DNA of 64,000 nt from assembly GCF_026914265.1 (NCBI RefSeq), contig NC_069123.1, positions 49,174,949 through 49,238,948 of the forward strand, in the 5' to 3' direction. The stretch comes from Mya arenaria. Taxonomy: Eukaryota > Mollusca > Bivalvia > Myida > Myidae. The notes beneath the pieces are model-generated. The model had not been told where the DNA came from, ran no database searches, and was given only the letters and a program-made list of their open reading frames with translations. The position numbers and the translations under genes were made by a program. Of this stretch, positions 24,263-36,784 are shown piece after piece; positions within the stretch are counted from its first letter, which is position 1, and each line of letters opens with the position of its first letter.

Positions 24263-25165
24263 TGTTTTAGTGTTTCATAGAATTATTTGATCTTTTTATG
24301 AATATTCTCGCCTATTGTTGTTTGTTTATTATTATAAATGGTTATACCTAAAGCCGTGGAACATTCTAAAGTCCAAATAAAAAAATATCTTTGCACCATT
24401 TTAATGTTGTGTTTATTGTATGAACTTAGTAAACTTAGTAAACTTTTAAGTTTTCTTTATAAAAGTGGCGAAATAAAATTCATTGAGTCATTTAAGAAGT
24501 CTTAAACATTGTTTAAACTTTTATATGTATCCCGTTAAAGGCTAAAATGGCTTTACATATGTATTACGAAGTAAGAATTAAATTAATCACTGTTAACTTC
24601 CGACATAATTCATTTGTTTTGACTTGTTCGATCACATGACTTTATTACATGACAGGAAACTATTTGACTGAATAAATTAAAAGATTGATAATACCCGCAT
24701 CTAGTCTGGGAAGTTAACGAATAGCATGAAGGCATGGACATGATTTATTATTTAATTGGATACCTTGGGGCAGCTTGTTTGTCATTCGTGTTTTGTGAGG
24801 GTAAGGCTCGTTCATCATTTTTTCTGGCATCTAAATTGTTTTGGCATCTAAATTGTTTTGGCATCTAAATTGTTTTAAGGTATTATCAACTACTCAGTAT
24901 CAAAAACATACACATGCACTCGGAAAGTACATTTCAAAATACAATGCATTGTAAATAGCAAACCAGTTCACTAGCACTCTATTGATGGACGTTGATATGG
25001 GTATCACAATAATTTTAATTCGCAAAATTAATATGGAATTAATTCACTGAATGAAATCGATTTTACTGTCATGAATGAACACCAGATGGTGTCAATACTA
25101 ACATTGTTATTGAGTTAATAAGTGTTGTTAAGTTAATACACAAATACAAATTAATTGGTAGGATA
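24263..25165. other. Gene-free stretch with a small triplication
   Basis: AT-rich DNA. Near 24828-24880 the 17-bp phrase GGCATCTAAATTGTTTT occurs three times in a row. No gene is seen. Confidence 0.45.
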
Positions 25166-25174
25166 ACAAGTCAG

Positions 25175-25625
25175 TCATATGTAGGTACATGCATGTATGT
25201 ATGTATGTGTATGCATGTATGTATGTAGGTACATGCATGCATGTATGTATGCATGCATGTATGTATGTATGTATGTATGTATGTATGTACGTACGTACGT
25301 ACGTACGTACGTATCGTTGTTGTGTGTACGTGCGTGCGTGCGTGTGTGTGTGTGCGTACGTGTGTTGTGCGTGTGTGTATATATGTTTGTATCTTTGTAT
25401 ATGTGTATGTGTGAGTGGGTGGTTGTTGTGCGTGTGTGTATATATGTTTGTATCTTTGTATATGTGTATGTGTGAGTGGGTGGTTGTTGTGCGTGTGTGT
25501 ATATATGTTTGTATCTTTGTATATGTGTATGTGTGAGTGGGTGGTTGTTGTGCGTGTGTGTATATATGTTTGTATCTTTGTATATGTGTATGTGTGAGTG
25601 GGTGGTTGTTGTGCGTGCTTGTGTA
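25175..25625. repeat. Microsatellite plus 61-bp tandem repeat
   Basis: A (TGTA)n/(TACG)n microsatellite at 25175-25310 runs into GT-rich sequence and then four nearly identical 61-bp units from 25367 (each beginning GTGCGTGTGTGTATATATG). The long open frames on both strands here are products of the repeat. Confidence 0.95.
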
Positions 25626-25629
25626 CGTG

Positions 25630-27755
25630 CGTATGAGTCAAGTAATTAACACAAGTGATTAACATGAATAATAACACGAATAAATAAATCAACAAACAAA
25701 CGAACAGAAGCTTGAATGAACCCTGTCAACCTACCCACGCTATAATCATTATTATTCATGTTACTAGGTATGTTTGTTTTTATTTATTATAATATTTATC
25801 GCGGCGAATAAAAGCATACACGGAAGGTATGGATTACAAGAACCATGAAAGTCGCCGTATTTTGTGGTGGAAATGTGGTGGAAATGGAAACAGGAGTGTT
25901 CGGAAACCAGAAAGTATCGTTGTCTCGAAATACCGCCAATAATGCCAGCTCATGACCCTTTGGGTTGACAAATAACAAAAAACCCAGTCATATTTGGACT
26001 GTATCGGGCATGTAAATGAGGTTTTGTGGCTTTAATTTTGAATAGTTTGTGCATGAAGAAATTAGTTATTGAAGATGCATGTTGACTACAGCATTACGAT
26101 TAATGCAAAATACTCCAAATAAAAAAATGAAAAATCACCTAAAAAAAATGTACGAAGAGAGCCATAACATATTTGAATATAGCCATAACAAATATGAATT
26201 GAACATTTATAAGTTTAAGATCTTTTATCGTAAAACGATCCAATTCATTTTGAAAATAAAGCCAAGGTATAAATGAGGAAGTGTAGAGATGACGGCATCT
26301 GATTGGATTTCAGTTTCATACGATAGCTTCCGTGTTGAAGATAAGGGGGCTACCGACCAGTAAACACGACTTGAGCTATAAAGCTATAATATATACGAAT
26401 GTATACATTCGATTAATTACTAGTAGACAGCGGTTCTTGAACTAAAAACAAACCCCATATGCAGGATGAAGTTAAGATAGAGATAACTCATAGTGAGCCC
26501 ACCGATCAATCTGATGATTATTTTTCAAGCGTTACATGATCCTTGAATCATTTTTGGTTGGCCTGCAAATTGGTAATTGTCACGGGTTTGAATTCTGAAA
26601 TTACAATAGTTTTCAAAACTTCCACGGGGTGGTTTGGTGAAGTGTATGGAAGGTTACGAATGTATTTCTTTTAGTTAAAGGGACACATATATAACAATAC
26701 TGTATACATTTGAAATAAAGACTCTAACGGCGGCAAAAGTTTTCCTTTATAAAGTGCTAAAACTGAATGTTCGTATGGAAATGGGCGCCGCCCTGTCCAC
26801 CGGGGGGGGAGTCTTCTCAAATAACATTTTTATACTGTTTTGGCGAATGTGGTGATTGTATTTAAATGTTTTAGGAGGTCGGGTAACTTGAAACGCCATC
26901 GGATCAAATACCGTTACCATGATATGCACCGATCCGATGGCGTTTTAAGTTACTGACACTGAGTAATTAAAATTATTGTGATAAAAAAATAAGGGGATAA
27001 TGAAATACTAAACAAAAGCAAATCAAAAGGGAGGAAATAGCAAATAGTTCTTGGCAGATGACATACACGAAGGAGGGCACAGACTACATTTAATATTGTG
27101 CAAAATACAACTTATGGACTAGATTCATCAATTGCAGTATATGTATGCGGTTCCATGTGGCACTATGAAATGTGATAGATGGTGTTTTTTTGTGTGTTTT
27201 TTATTATAATTTATACTTTTATTATTTTTTAACGACGTCTGAAATAACAACGGCCCTCTATATTGTTTTTGAAGCTATTGATTTTAAAAACCAACTTTTC
27301 CCTGTAGCTGATGGTATATACGGTACCATTACTAATTGCTGTTTCTAATTCACATACGCAGTAATCTCCCTTGGCATGCAGCGACAAATAAAGTTTTGTA
27401 AAACTATCTTTACTATTTATTGCTTTTTTTTCAAAACAAAATATTTAATTCGTTATAATGTAAAGTCATTTTTACCTCATTCATTTACTCATTGCAGATG
27501 TTCACAAATAAAAAAAAAGTAAGAGAATTATTGATAAAAAGGTCTTTCGAATAAATGTCTACTAAATATTTTTCAATGAAGTACACAAAAAAGGTCCTCG
27601 GAGATCTAGCTGCATATTTGTTCTTTACTTATGACCGCGTCCGTTTTCTTGGAACAATGTCTCCGCATTGTGACCTACATGTACACGGTACAGGTCGGTA
27701 ATGCTCGAGTCAAACGAGATATATGTAGACTCACTAAAACAACATGCAAGACATT
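25630..27755. other. Gene-free stretch
   Basis: No recognisable gene. A strong inverted repeat lies at 26883-26953 (listed separately), and a G-run is at 26801-26809. Confidence 0.4.
26883..26953. repeat. Perfect-stem hairpin
   Basis: A 23-base arm (26883-26905, from GTAACTTGAAACGCCATCGG) is complementary to 26931-26953 with one mismatch, across a 25-base loop. It could be the tip of a foldback element; no other element part is seen. Confidence 0.8.
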
Positions 27756-27760
27756 TGACC

Positions 27761-30700
27761 CACGGTGGAGAACCCACGTGACTTATTTGGTAAAGTGCAC
27801 GGCAACAAATGTCAATAAGTCTCGATTCAGGTAAGGTTTTTAAAGATAACTTTCTTAATATTTGGAGAATTTTTGTGAAATAAAGACCATAAACCCCGCA
27901 TTTAAGAGCTCTATCCACGGTAATAAAGAACTTTTTCTAATATCCTAAAATTTTCCTGAAAATCTTGACCAACCGATTTCTCAGAGTTGAAATCTAAGGC
28001 AAAGTACACGGCTTTTGACAAATCTATCGCTTTACTTCATGTTAGCCGTAAATAATTCATACACAAATCTTATTTTAAGCAAATTTTATGTATTTTAAAG
28101 TTTTCAGGGTGTTTTGTTTAACTTCTAGTTATTTCAAAGGTAACAATGAACTAAAACCAAATTGATAAAGTACACGGACATTTTAGGATGATAAAGTACA
28201 CGGTCATTTTAGTTTATGTTTGAAAGTAGAGTGCGGTTTACAAACTTATAGTTATATAAGCATTTTCTATTAGCGAAGTCAGAATGTATAATGTTTAATT
28301 TTTATTCAAGTTGTATCAATAAAGTTTGCATTATAACGCACACCTAAATAACTGAATATTTAGCAATTATATTTAATGGGGAGTTAAAAGATAGTCTATG
28401 GGATTATTTAAGAGAACGTCTGCCATTATAAGTTCGATTACTTTTAAATATGCAGATCAATACAATATCATACATACATTTCTTCAAAAATCAGATAGTT
28501 TTACTTATAAATTATAATCTGGACTGACGGCGAATAAAACATCTCTGTGGTTAGCGGCCCGTTTGTGGTGATTATAAATTTCATGAATGTTCCAATTTTA
28601 ATGTGATATAAAACAATAAAATAGGCACATCACAATCAGTTAATATATATATTTCCACATTTATAGCATATTGTTCACACCTTTCAGGTAACGCTGAATC
28701 TTTTATTTGGTTCAGTCTGAACAAATATTATCTGATCTACATCAGTAAAACTGCGGTCGTTCGAACAATACAGACAGGAACTCGATTGTAAAGATGGAGG
28801 CTCGGAGTTAGATGGGAAACAGCAAGGAGGAATGAGAGCACACTATATTACCAAATTACAGGCTAGGACTAAGACTTGAACATCTAGAATAGAGCTGAGC
28901 ATGGAACATTAGAATGTTCTAGACTAAAGGCTTAAATGTGATTACAAAATAATTGTGTTGCTGAATTATATAAGATACATGCAGTTAAGAGTTTATAGGA
29001 CATCAATGGGAAAATGACAACAATGCATCTCTAAACCTTGTGAAAATGTTTTATGCTCAATCCGTTTTCATACTAATTTTACTCAGCATTTTTTCAGTAC
29101 TGTAAGACAAACGAAGATTTTGAAAGAGCACCATTGGGTACCAGTACGTTTTGCTATTTATCCTAATAAAATGTTAAACTCATAAAAACGTTATCTTAAC
29201 TCGGCAACATACTGTAATGCAACTAGACCATTGTGATCTTTCAATGTGTCCTGATTAGGTGAGATTCGCCTTAACGTGCCTGCTGAGTCCATATTTGAAC
29301 TTGAATGCTGAGCGACACTGTAGACATTTGTGACGTGTCATTCCCCTGTGTCTAGTAGTAATCTGGTCACTGAGATTGGTCGTGTCACCCAATTTGAACC
29401 CACACACATCACAGGTTAGCTTCAATTGGCCGCTTTCGCGTCTTTCGTGCATCTTCAAGTCTTGCAAGAGCAGTTTTGCCACAATATTTGCAAACGTGCA
29501 ACTTTGTCTCGCCGTGATTGCTGCACCTATAAAAAGACATGTACTGTCACAAGTTAGCGAGAAATACTGAGTGTTTGATCGTGTAATCAGCATCATAAAA
29601 CTAAACGACCCTGTCCACTAAAACACGGACCACATAATTATGTGAAAAACGCAACCCCTAAAAAACGTTGAAAACACAGTCAGACGACGGCAAATCTTAA
29701 CCTCTACACGAGGGGTGTCATAATAAAAGTATAACTGTTAGTATATTCTTATTTTTCTGCGAAAAAATAAAGCTAAATCTTACCTGTGTCTGTGTTTACA
29801 AACACTTTCCCGCAAATAAAACGATGGCAATTGACCAGAATGCCTTCTATCGTGGTCTACTAGATGTTGTTTTTTTTATTTTGAAATGCCATTCCGCATT
29901 CTTTGCATAAAGTCGGAGTCTTCATATTCTGAAATGAAACAAATATCACAAAATTATAAGTCTATCAAATCAGCTAGCAATCGAAGACATTAAAAGTAAA
30001 AGAAAACTTCTCTTTCTCAAAATTGCCAAAATTAAGAGTTATTAAGCAGTTATGTGTTAATGTTTACCATGTATAATGCATACAAACACGTTTTACATAA
30101 ACGATACGAAAAAGAAGTGGAACACCCTTCACAAAAACTTCAAGCCCTTTATATGTCAATTGCGAATATATTGTTAAAATACGGGGCTGAATTTTAGTGT
30201 GATAACAAATGTTTCCATGATTCATTTAGGCGACTCCGTCGGGCTAACTGTTAAAACGCGTTCATTCTTCCATTGCAACTCCATTACAATGCGTCTTTTC
30301 AAACATGGAACAATGTTTAATAATGAGTTTAAAGAATAGAAATAATACATAAATTTATAATAACCGTGTACTTTATCAAACCTAAAATGTCCGTGTACTT
30401 TATCAATTTGGTTTTAGTTCATTTTCGCCTTTGAAATAACTATAAGAAGTTCAACAATACACGCTGAAAACTTTAAAATACATAAAATTTGCTTAAAATA
30501 AGATTAGTGTATGAATTATTTACGGCTAACAAGAAGTAAAGCGATAGATTTGTCAAAAGCCGTGTACTTTGCCTTAGGTTTCAACTCTGAGAAATCAGTT
30601 GGTCAAGATTTTCAGGAAAACTTTAGAATATTAGAGAAAGTTCTTACCGTGGATAGAGCTCTTAAATGCGGGGTTTATGGTCTTTATTTCACAAAAATTC

Positions 30701-30806
30701 TCCAAATATTAAGAAAGTTATCTTTAAAAACCTTACCTGAATCGAGACTTGTTGACATTTGTTGCCGTGCACTTTACCAAATAAGTCACGTGGGTTCTCC
30801 ACCGTG
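27761..30806. mobile_element. Element with ~450-bp terminal inverted repeats
   Basis: The left arm (27761-28211) is the reverse complement of the right arm (30358-30806), with few differences over about 450 bp. The outer ends read CACGGTGGAGAACCCACGTG. Inside the arms the word AAAGTACACGG (or AAAGTGCACGG) recurs at 27793, 28009, 28170 and 28193, mirrored on the right. Such subterminal motifs are typical transposase-binding sites. No transposase is recognised. The 2.1-kb interior holds a decayed zinc-finger gene. Target duplications are not clear. Confidence 0.75.
29268..29925 (-). pseudogene. C2H2 zinc-finger protein pseudogene
   Basis: Minus-strand pieces spell C2H2 fingers. At about 29925-29800 there is LCKECGMAF then LVDHDRRHSG in another frame, then FICGKVFVNTDT before a GTAAG donor. 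At about 29530-29268 there is HVCKYCGKTALAR, then HERRESGQLKLTCDVCGFK, then HKCLQCRSAFKFKYGLSRH and a stop. The TRHRGMTRHKC linker is recognisable. Several frameshifts, one stop and lost zinc ligands (His replaced in two fingers) show decay. The intron between the pieces has a usable donor and acceptor, so it derives from a genomic gene rather than an mRNA copy. It lies inside the inverted-repeat element. Confidence 0.7.
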
Positions 30807-31030
30807 TAACCGGGCAGTCGACTTTCAGTCATGTTCTTCACAAGTGGCTCGACGATCAACAGTTAATGCAACCGTATTAAACACTGGAGCTTTTTGTTCT
30901 GGCTTATGCTATAGTTATTTCATACGTACGTAATAACATAGCAAAAACAAACTTATTGTTACCAACCATTGCTATTTTCAGAGCAAATAACAAAAACACA
31001 CTTTTAAATGCTTAACATGGTCATTTTCAG

Positions 31031-34000
31031 AGGAACTCACTAAGTGCTTGAAATCAAAGCGAGAAAAGATTCAGATTGCTTGTCCTAAAGGCAACGTGCT
31101 CTACGCCCCATCCATATCGGCGGGTGTCAGCGAGTCGGGGCGGTGCACGAGAGGATATGGTGACTGCACGGGAACGCCGCGTGCACTGCAGCACCAGATG
31201 AACGCATGCAGCTGGAAGAAGAAATGTGACGTCATTCTGAGTACTAATAACGTCCTGCCGTGCGGAACACCGGGTAGTCAGGTCAACAAAAATATTACTT
31301 ATGTGGTCATCGGCAAGCTGAATTGTATCCCAAAAGGTATGTTTGAGTTATCTATCATCACAATTTCGCTTATATGCTGCAAAAGTACATTAAACACTCA
31401 TTTTTTAGCTCGACTATTCGAAGAATAGGTGGGCTATACTACTCGCCCCAGCGTCGGCGTCCGGTTAAAGTTTTAGGGCAAGTTGGGATTTTCACTTGTA
31501 AGTCCAATACCTTTCATTCAATTGAGTTAATACTTCACACAGTTGTTCAGGGCCATCACATGATGAGGTTAGATAGCTCCATATTATTCTTTACACAGAT
31601 TATGGCCCCTGATTGACTATGAAACTTAGGTTAAAGTTTTAGGGCAGGGTGGGATATTTATAAATTACTTCTATACCCTTTGTTCAATTGACTTAATACT
31701 TCACACAGTTGTTCAGGACCATCACACAATGAGGTTACATAACTCCATATTATCCTTAATACAAGTTATGGCCCCTGATTGACTTAGGTTAAAGTTTTAG
31801 GGCAGGTTAAAGTTTTAGGGCAAGTTGGGATTTTCACTTAAAACTCCAATACCATTCATTCAATTGACTTAATACTTCACACAGTTGTTCAGAGCCATCA
31901 CATAATGAGGTTAGATAACTCCATATTATCTTTTATACAAATTATGGCCCCTGATTCACTACGGAACTTAGGTTAAAGTTTTAGGGCAGGTTTGGATATT
32001 AATTTATAACTTCTATACTCTTCATTCAATTGACTTAATACTTCACACAATTGTACAGGACCATCATCCAATGAGGTTACATAACTCCATATCCTTAACC
32101 TTAATACAAGTTAAAGTTAAGGGCAAGTTGTGATTTTAATAAAAAAAATCTATACCTTTCATTCAATGCACTTAATAAAATTCAAAATTATTTACGACCA
32201 TCTTACAACAAGAAACATAACTCCATTTTAACCCTAAATACAAATTATGTCCCTTGAATATTGTTTTTTTTAATTTCTTTTGACAGGCACATTTTTACAT
32301 TGCATCTTAACCAGTTTTTTACCAAGGGAAAACAAGGAGGGCTATACTATATGGCCCTTGAATTTTATTTTTTTTAAATTTATTTTAATTTCTTTTAAAA
32401 CGCATATTTTTATATTCTTTACCACATTTTCATAATGGGAAATCATGGGGTCATAATTGACCCGGCCGCGGGATTACTTGCTTAACATAAATTTATATTA
32501 GAACAATAAATTTTCCTTTTCTAAAACAGCAACAGTCTTCAGATAAACTTACTTCCCTGGCAACCATAATTTTCATTAGCAACCACTGACTGCTATCACG
32601 ACCACAAATTTTGTTCACAGCAATCTTTATTCTAAGCAACCCTTTACTGCCTTATATGTAACTTGCTTCCGTTGCAACCATCTTTTCCGTTAAAGCCTTA
32701 TACCTCCTGAACAGCCATCAACTATCTTAGCAGCCACATTTTTCTTAGTTTCCAATGACTACCAATGACTATCAAATTCCTTATCAACCATGAACCTCTT
32801 GAGCCACATTTACTTCTTCAGTAATCACCGGTTGTCGTAATATCCAATGATGTTCTTAGAAAGGAACTTGCTTCCTGAGTTCCATTAACAGCCATAAACA
32901 GCCCTAGCAACCACCAACCATCATAGTTACTACATATTTTTCTAGAATCACCTACGCAGTGATCTCCCCCGACAAGCAGAATAGATCTCTGCCACATTGA
33001 GCGAGTATAGCTGGATTTCAGCTATTTAAACTTGTTTTCATGTTTTTCTTCTCCCTTTTTAGTAAGTTTTTATCACATTTCAATTATTCAAGGCGCATTG
33101 AGGTTCAAATACAGATAAATATTTAAAAAAATTTTTTATAATATTTGCGGATATCTATGGTCACGTGATGGGCATGTTTGGAGTGATTACTGTACAGTTC
33201 TGCAAATACACTGGCGAGAAGTATGACAAATAACTACCTCGACTATGGTTTGCTTCACTAGAAATCATCACATTCCCTAGCAACCATGGCCTCCTTAGCA
33301 ACCACTTAACCACAAGTACTTTTAGCAACCACTTTTGGTATCATCATACAATGACTTTCTTAGCAGTATCTTGCTTCCCTGGTTCCTCAAGTGTCCTTAA
33401 GTGAGCATTATATGGTCATATTGGCACTTTTGTTCTAAATAATTGTGTATACTTATTATTATAGATTTGCACTACATTTTAGGTTACCTTTGATAAAACA
33501 ATTGAAATGTATTTCATTGTATTTTAGATCGAACGTTCAGCATATGTTCGAAAAAAGACAGACATCTATTCACAAAAAGTGATTTCACAGTCGGAGTGAT
33601 CAAAAGCCATAAACGGTTTCCCGTGAATCGTCCAACGTGTCGTAAAGTACGTGAGATGAAGATTCCAGTTAAATTGAACAGCTCAGTAATGTTCGAGGTT
33701 TCACCATTTAAGCACAACACGTTCCCTCTCGGACTGAACATTTACAGAGTAGAGCGTGAGACAACGACATCAACTCCCTTGTACAACATAACCGTTGTCC
33801 ATGGCAACACGACGAGTGCCATCCGCGTTGTGGCTGACTTCCGCTGGAAAAGAAAGCACCTCTCAGGATTTATGCTGGCTTTCATAGGTATGTTGAAAGG
33901 TCCTTCCTTCCTTCCTTCCTTCCTTCCTTCCTTCCTTCCTTCCTTCCTTCCTTCCTCCCTCCCTCCCTCCCTCCCTTCCCTCCCTCCCTCCCTCCCTCCC

Positions 34001-36485
34001 TCCCTCCCTCCCTCCCTCCCTCCCTCCCTCCTTCCTTCCTTCCTTCCTTCCTTCCTTCCTTCCTTCCTTCCTTCCTTCCTTCCTTCCTTCCTTCCTTCCT
34101 TCCTTCCTTCCTTCCTTCCTTCCTTCCTTCCTTCCTTCCTTCCTTCCTTCCCATACATTCCTTCCCATACATTCCTTCCTTCCTTCCTTCCTTCCTTCCT
34201 TCCTTCCTTCCTTCCTTCCTTCCTTCCTTCCTTCCTTCCTTCCTTCCTTCCTTCCTTCCTTCCTTCCTTCCTTCCTTCCTTCCTTCCTTCCTTCCTTCCT
34301 TCCTTCCTTCCTTCCTTCCTTCCTTCCTTCCTTCCTTCCTTCCTTCCTTCCTTCCTTCCTTCCTTCCTTCCTTCCTTCCTTCCTTCCCATACATTCATTC
34401 ATTCATTCCTTTATTCGTTCATTCCTTTGTTCAATCCTTCCTTTCTTCATTCGTTCAATCCTTCATTTATACAATCCTTCGTTTGTTCGTTCGTTCGTTT
34501 GTTCGTTTGTTCGCTCGTTCGTTCATTCGTTCAATCCTTCTTTCGTCAAATCCTTCCTTCCTTCATTCGTTCAATCCTTCATTCATACAATCGTTCGTTC
34601 GTTCAATCCTTCATTTATACAATCGTTCGTTCGTCCGTCGTTATTTCGTTCGTTCGTTCGTTCGTTCGTTCGTTCGTTCGTTCGTTCGTTCATTCTTTCA
34701 TTCATTCATTCATTTATACGTTCATTCCTTTCGTTTAATCGTTGACTCGTTTGTTCGCTCGGCCCTCTATCCATCTATCTTCATTGTTCGGATCATTATT
34801 TTATTTATTTATCATGGGTTGTATTTTTAGCGTACAAAACCCAACAATTGGAAAAAGTAATGCGATGGCCTAAATCAATAAGACCAGTGTTGAAAGAATT
34901 GAGCCACATATTTGAAGGTAAAAAATATATTTGTATTCCAGCATTCATTAAAATAGATTTGTTAACGTAATATCATTGGACTTTTCTAGTATTGTATTAT
35001 AAATACTAAATCAATTATTGTCGAATGGCTCTATCTCGATGGCGAACCAGTGTCTGTTTTGTTCTAATGTACATGAACATGAATCTGAGTAGAAAATGGA
35101 AACGTTTAAACGATTTGTATGCATTAATAGTGCGAGCAGTGATAAAGCAGTGCGGACGGCGGCCAGGGGAGATGCAGCTGTCGTGTGGCCGAAACAAGGT
35201 CATCTACTTCCCGTCAATCTCCGCCTCCAGCGTCGGTCGTAGCTTTTCACAGAACTGCACATATGGAAGAAGCACATGTGGCGGCCTGACGCCTAGCCTC
35301 CTCGTGCAGAGAAACTCCTGCTACTGGAAGCCCCGCTGTAGCATCGATTGGCGGGGCCGAGAGCGCATCCTCCTGTCGAGGGACAGCAGTTGCATCGGCC
35401 AGCCCGTAGCATTAGTCGGCAGCGAGGGGCACAGGTGTGTCCGTGAAGGTATGCTCAAGTAAATTGACCACATCCTTCTGTTGTGAATTAGATGGTTTCG
35501 CTCGACTTGTAAGGCATTTCCAATAACGAATAAATAGAAACAGATATATAACTCATTTAGGAACTCAAGTTATTTTCTAACAAGTCATGATTGTTTTCCC
35601 GTACATAGAGAACATTTACGACCTGTGCTCCAACTGCACACGATTCATTGACGCCTCGTGGGGAATCGTCCGTAGTCACCCACAATATCCCTGGTTTTTC
35701 ACCTCGCACACAGACTGCAAGGCCATCATTCAGGTAAAATGTACTTGTTATTTACATGTAGTTAATTTGCACACTTTCGTTCGTTTGTATTCATTTTATT
35801 AGGCGATGCAGGGGAATGATTAGAATCTCAAATATATTTATATATGTGTTTAATTTTCCATAAAAAGATTGGCCGACGACGGGTACTAACCCTTACCATT
35901 CAAGACATAAATCTAGACCCTAATGGTCGGGACAAGTTGACGATGTACCAAGTGGGCAGGAACGGAGAGAGGAATTACGTCATTTCCGCTGCTAAGGAGG
36001 CGCGTATCGGGCGAGTTATTACTGTTCAGGATGGAAAGCTGGTGATCCGACTAAAAAGGTTTAAGCGATCCAAGTCAGGGAGAGGACTAGTGCTCGTGTT
36101 CCAGCGTGAGTGTTGTCATGTCTTCAAGACACGATTTTTAAATTGTTCTTTGGTGACGTTGATGTTTCTGTATAAATTTAAATATCATACCGCATCCTGT
36201 CTGCCTTTGTCTTCTAGCATCGATCCTTGCTTTGTGTCACGCACGTGCTTGGAGCTCACACACTTGTTCATGTTTTCAGGTTTTCGTGTAAGTAATTCAG
36301 GGGAGATAGACTCACCATACGAAACTACCACTCCTCGTACTGAGGGAATAGTCAACGACGCATATCGTGGACCGGAAATACGTCTCACAAATCGGATGCT
36401 GTGTTCAGGAAACCGGAAGTTGCGTAGGAGGGGTCGGTCATGCGCACAACGAGTTTGGACTGACTACTTTACACAACTAGAATAA
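31031..36485 (+). CDS. Secreted lectin with two SUEL-lectin + CUB modules (5' end not found)
   Basis: Seven exons join in phase: 31031-31336, 33528-33887, 34831-34917, 35131(or 35140)-35448, 35609-35733, 35868-36105 and 36280-36485 (TAA), giving about 545 residues. Exon 1 here is a SUEL/galactose-binding lectin-like domain (IQIACPKGNVLYAPSISAG, NACSWKKKCDVILS). The second is CUB-like and ends in GFMLAFI. A 29-residue linker follows. The fourth repeats the lectin fold with the same Cys spacing (MQLSCGRNKVIYFPSIS, NSCYWKPRCSID). The fifth and sixth form a second CUB (WGIVRSHPQYPWFF, GKLVIRLKRF, GLVLVF). The tail is basic (RKLRRRGRSC). The predicted role is extracellular sugar binding, perhaps in immunity or adhesion; this is inferred. 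The signal-peptide exon was not found; the inverted-repeat element ends only 224 bp upstream. A decayed relative of the 3' half is at 44837-48981. Confidence 0.75.
31405..32480. repeat. Intronic ~180-bp tandem repeat
   Basis: Inside the first lectin intron, after AGCTCGACTATTCGAAGAAT, about four and a half copies of a roughly 180-bp unit recur. Landmarks are GGTTAAAGTTTTAGGGCAAG, TTAATACTTCACACAGTTGT and TAACTCCATATTATC. The last copies fade into AT-rich sequence ending near CCCGGCCGCGGGATTAC. This looks like a dispersed element with internal tandem units. Confidence 0.8.
32520..33420. repeat. Degenerate AGCAACCA-rich repeat
   Basis: The word TAGCAACCA, with variants such as GCAACCAT and GCAACCAC, recurs every 25-40 bases in two clusters (32520-32960 and 33270-33340). 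It is interrupted by a unique stretch. It is intronic and no coding signal is seen. Confidence 0.55.
33896..34740. repeat. Giant (CTTC)n array and (GTTC/ATTC)n tail
   Basis: About 490 bases of almost pure CTTC, with a CTCC section near 33955-34032 and two CCATACATTC interruptions, continue into (CATT)n and (GTTC)n repeats to about 34740. It starts nine bases after the donor of the second lectin-CUB exon. The 380-codon frame through it is exon plus repeat and not a protein. Confidence 0.98.
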
Positions 36486-36780
36486 GATTCTTGTTTACAA
36501 ATGAAGAGCGTCTGGAACACTCTTAGCTTGAAATTCCTTTAGTAAAAGTGTGTATAATTTATGATGATAATTTACATGTGTGGAACAGTTGATAGAAATA
36601 TTGTACGCCGGACGTTATTAAACAATAGTTTGGCATTGGTCAATAATCGGTTTTACAATAATGGTGGCATTGTTGGTATCAGGTATCATGAGATATACTT
36701 TTTCGCCTTTTCTATGATCAATGTACATTGACAACTAAGAAGACGTTTTACACTAAAAAGGCGTCAAGCACATTAATACA
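36486..36780. repeat. 3' flank of lectin-CUB gene, shared with copy B
   Basis: This flank matches 48982-49300 downstream of the lectin relic, for example GTCAATAATCG followed by TTTTA and GGTGGCATTGTTGG against GGTGGTAGTATTGG. It marks the start of the duplicated spacer. Confidence 0.6.
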
Positions 36781-36784
36781 GACT

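Noticed and set aside
25171-25695. A 174-codon His/Thr-rich frame and its plus-strand mirror frames
   Set aside because: Produced by the TGTA microsatellite and 61-bp tandem units.
30511-30933. A 140-codon frame that looks duplicated at 27918-27625 on the other strand
   Set aside because: Both copies lie in the arms of the inverted-repeat element, so their similarity is due to the arms; no family resemblance.
30807-31030. Signal-peptide exon for the lectin-CUB gene (hydrophobic LELFVLAYAIVIS near 30890)
   Set aside because: No ATG in frame before it (a stop precedes it), and the donor would be weak; the 5' end is left undefined.
33596-34738. A 380-codon frame rich in LPSF repeats and 170-218-codon KEGR frames on the other strand
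   Set aside because: One real exon (33528-33887) followed by the CTTC microsatellite; the minus-strand frames are pure repeat.
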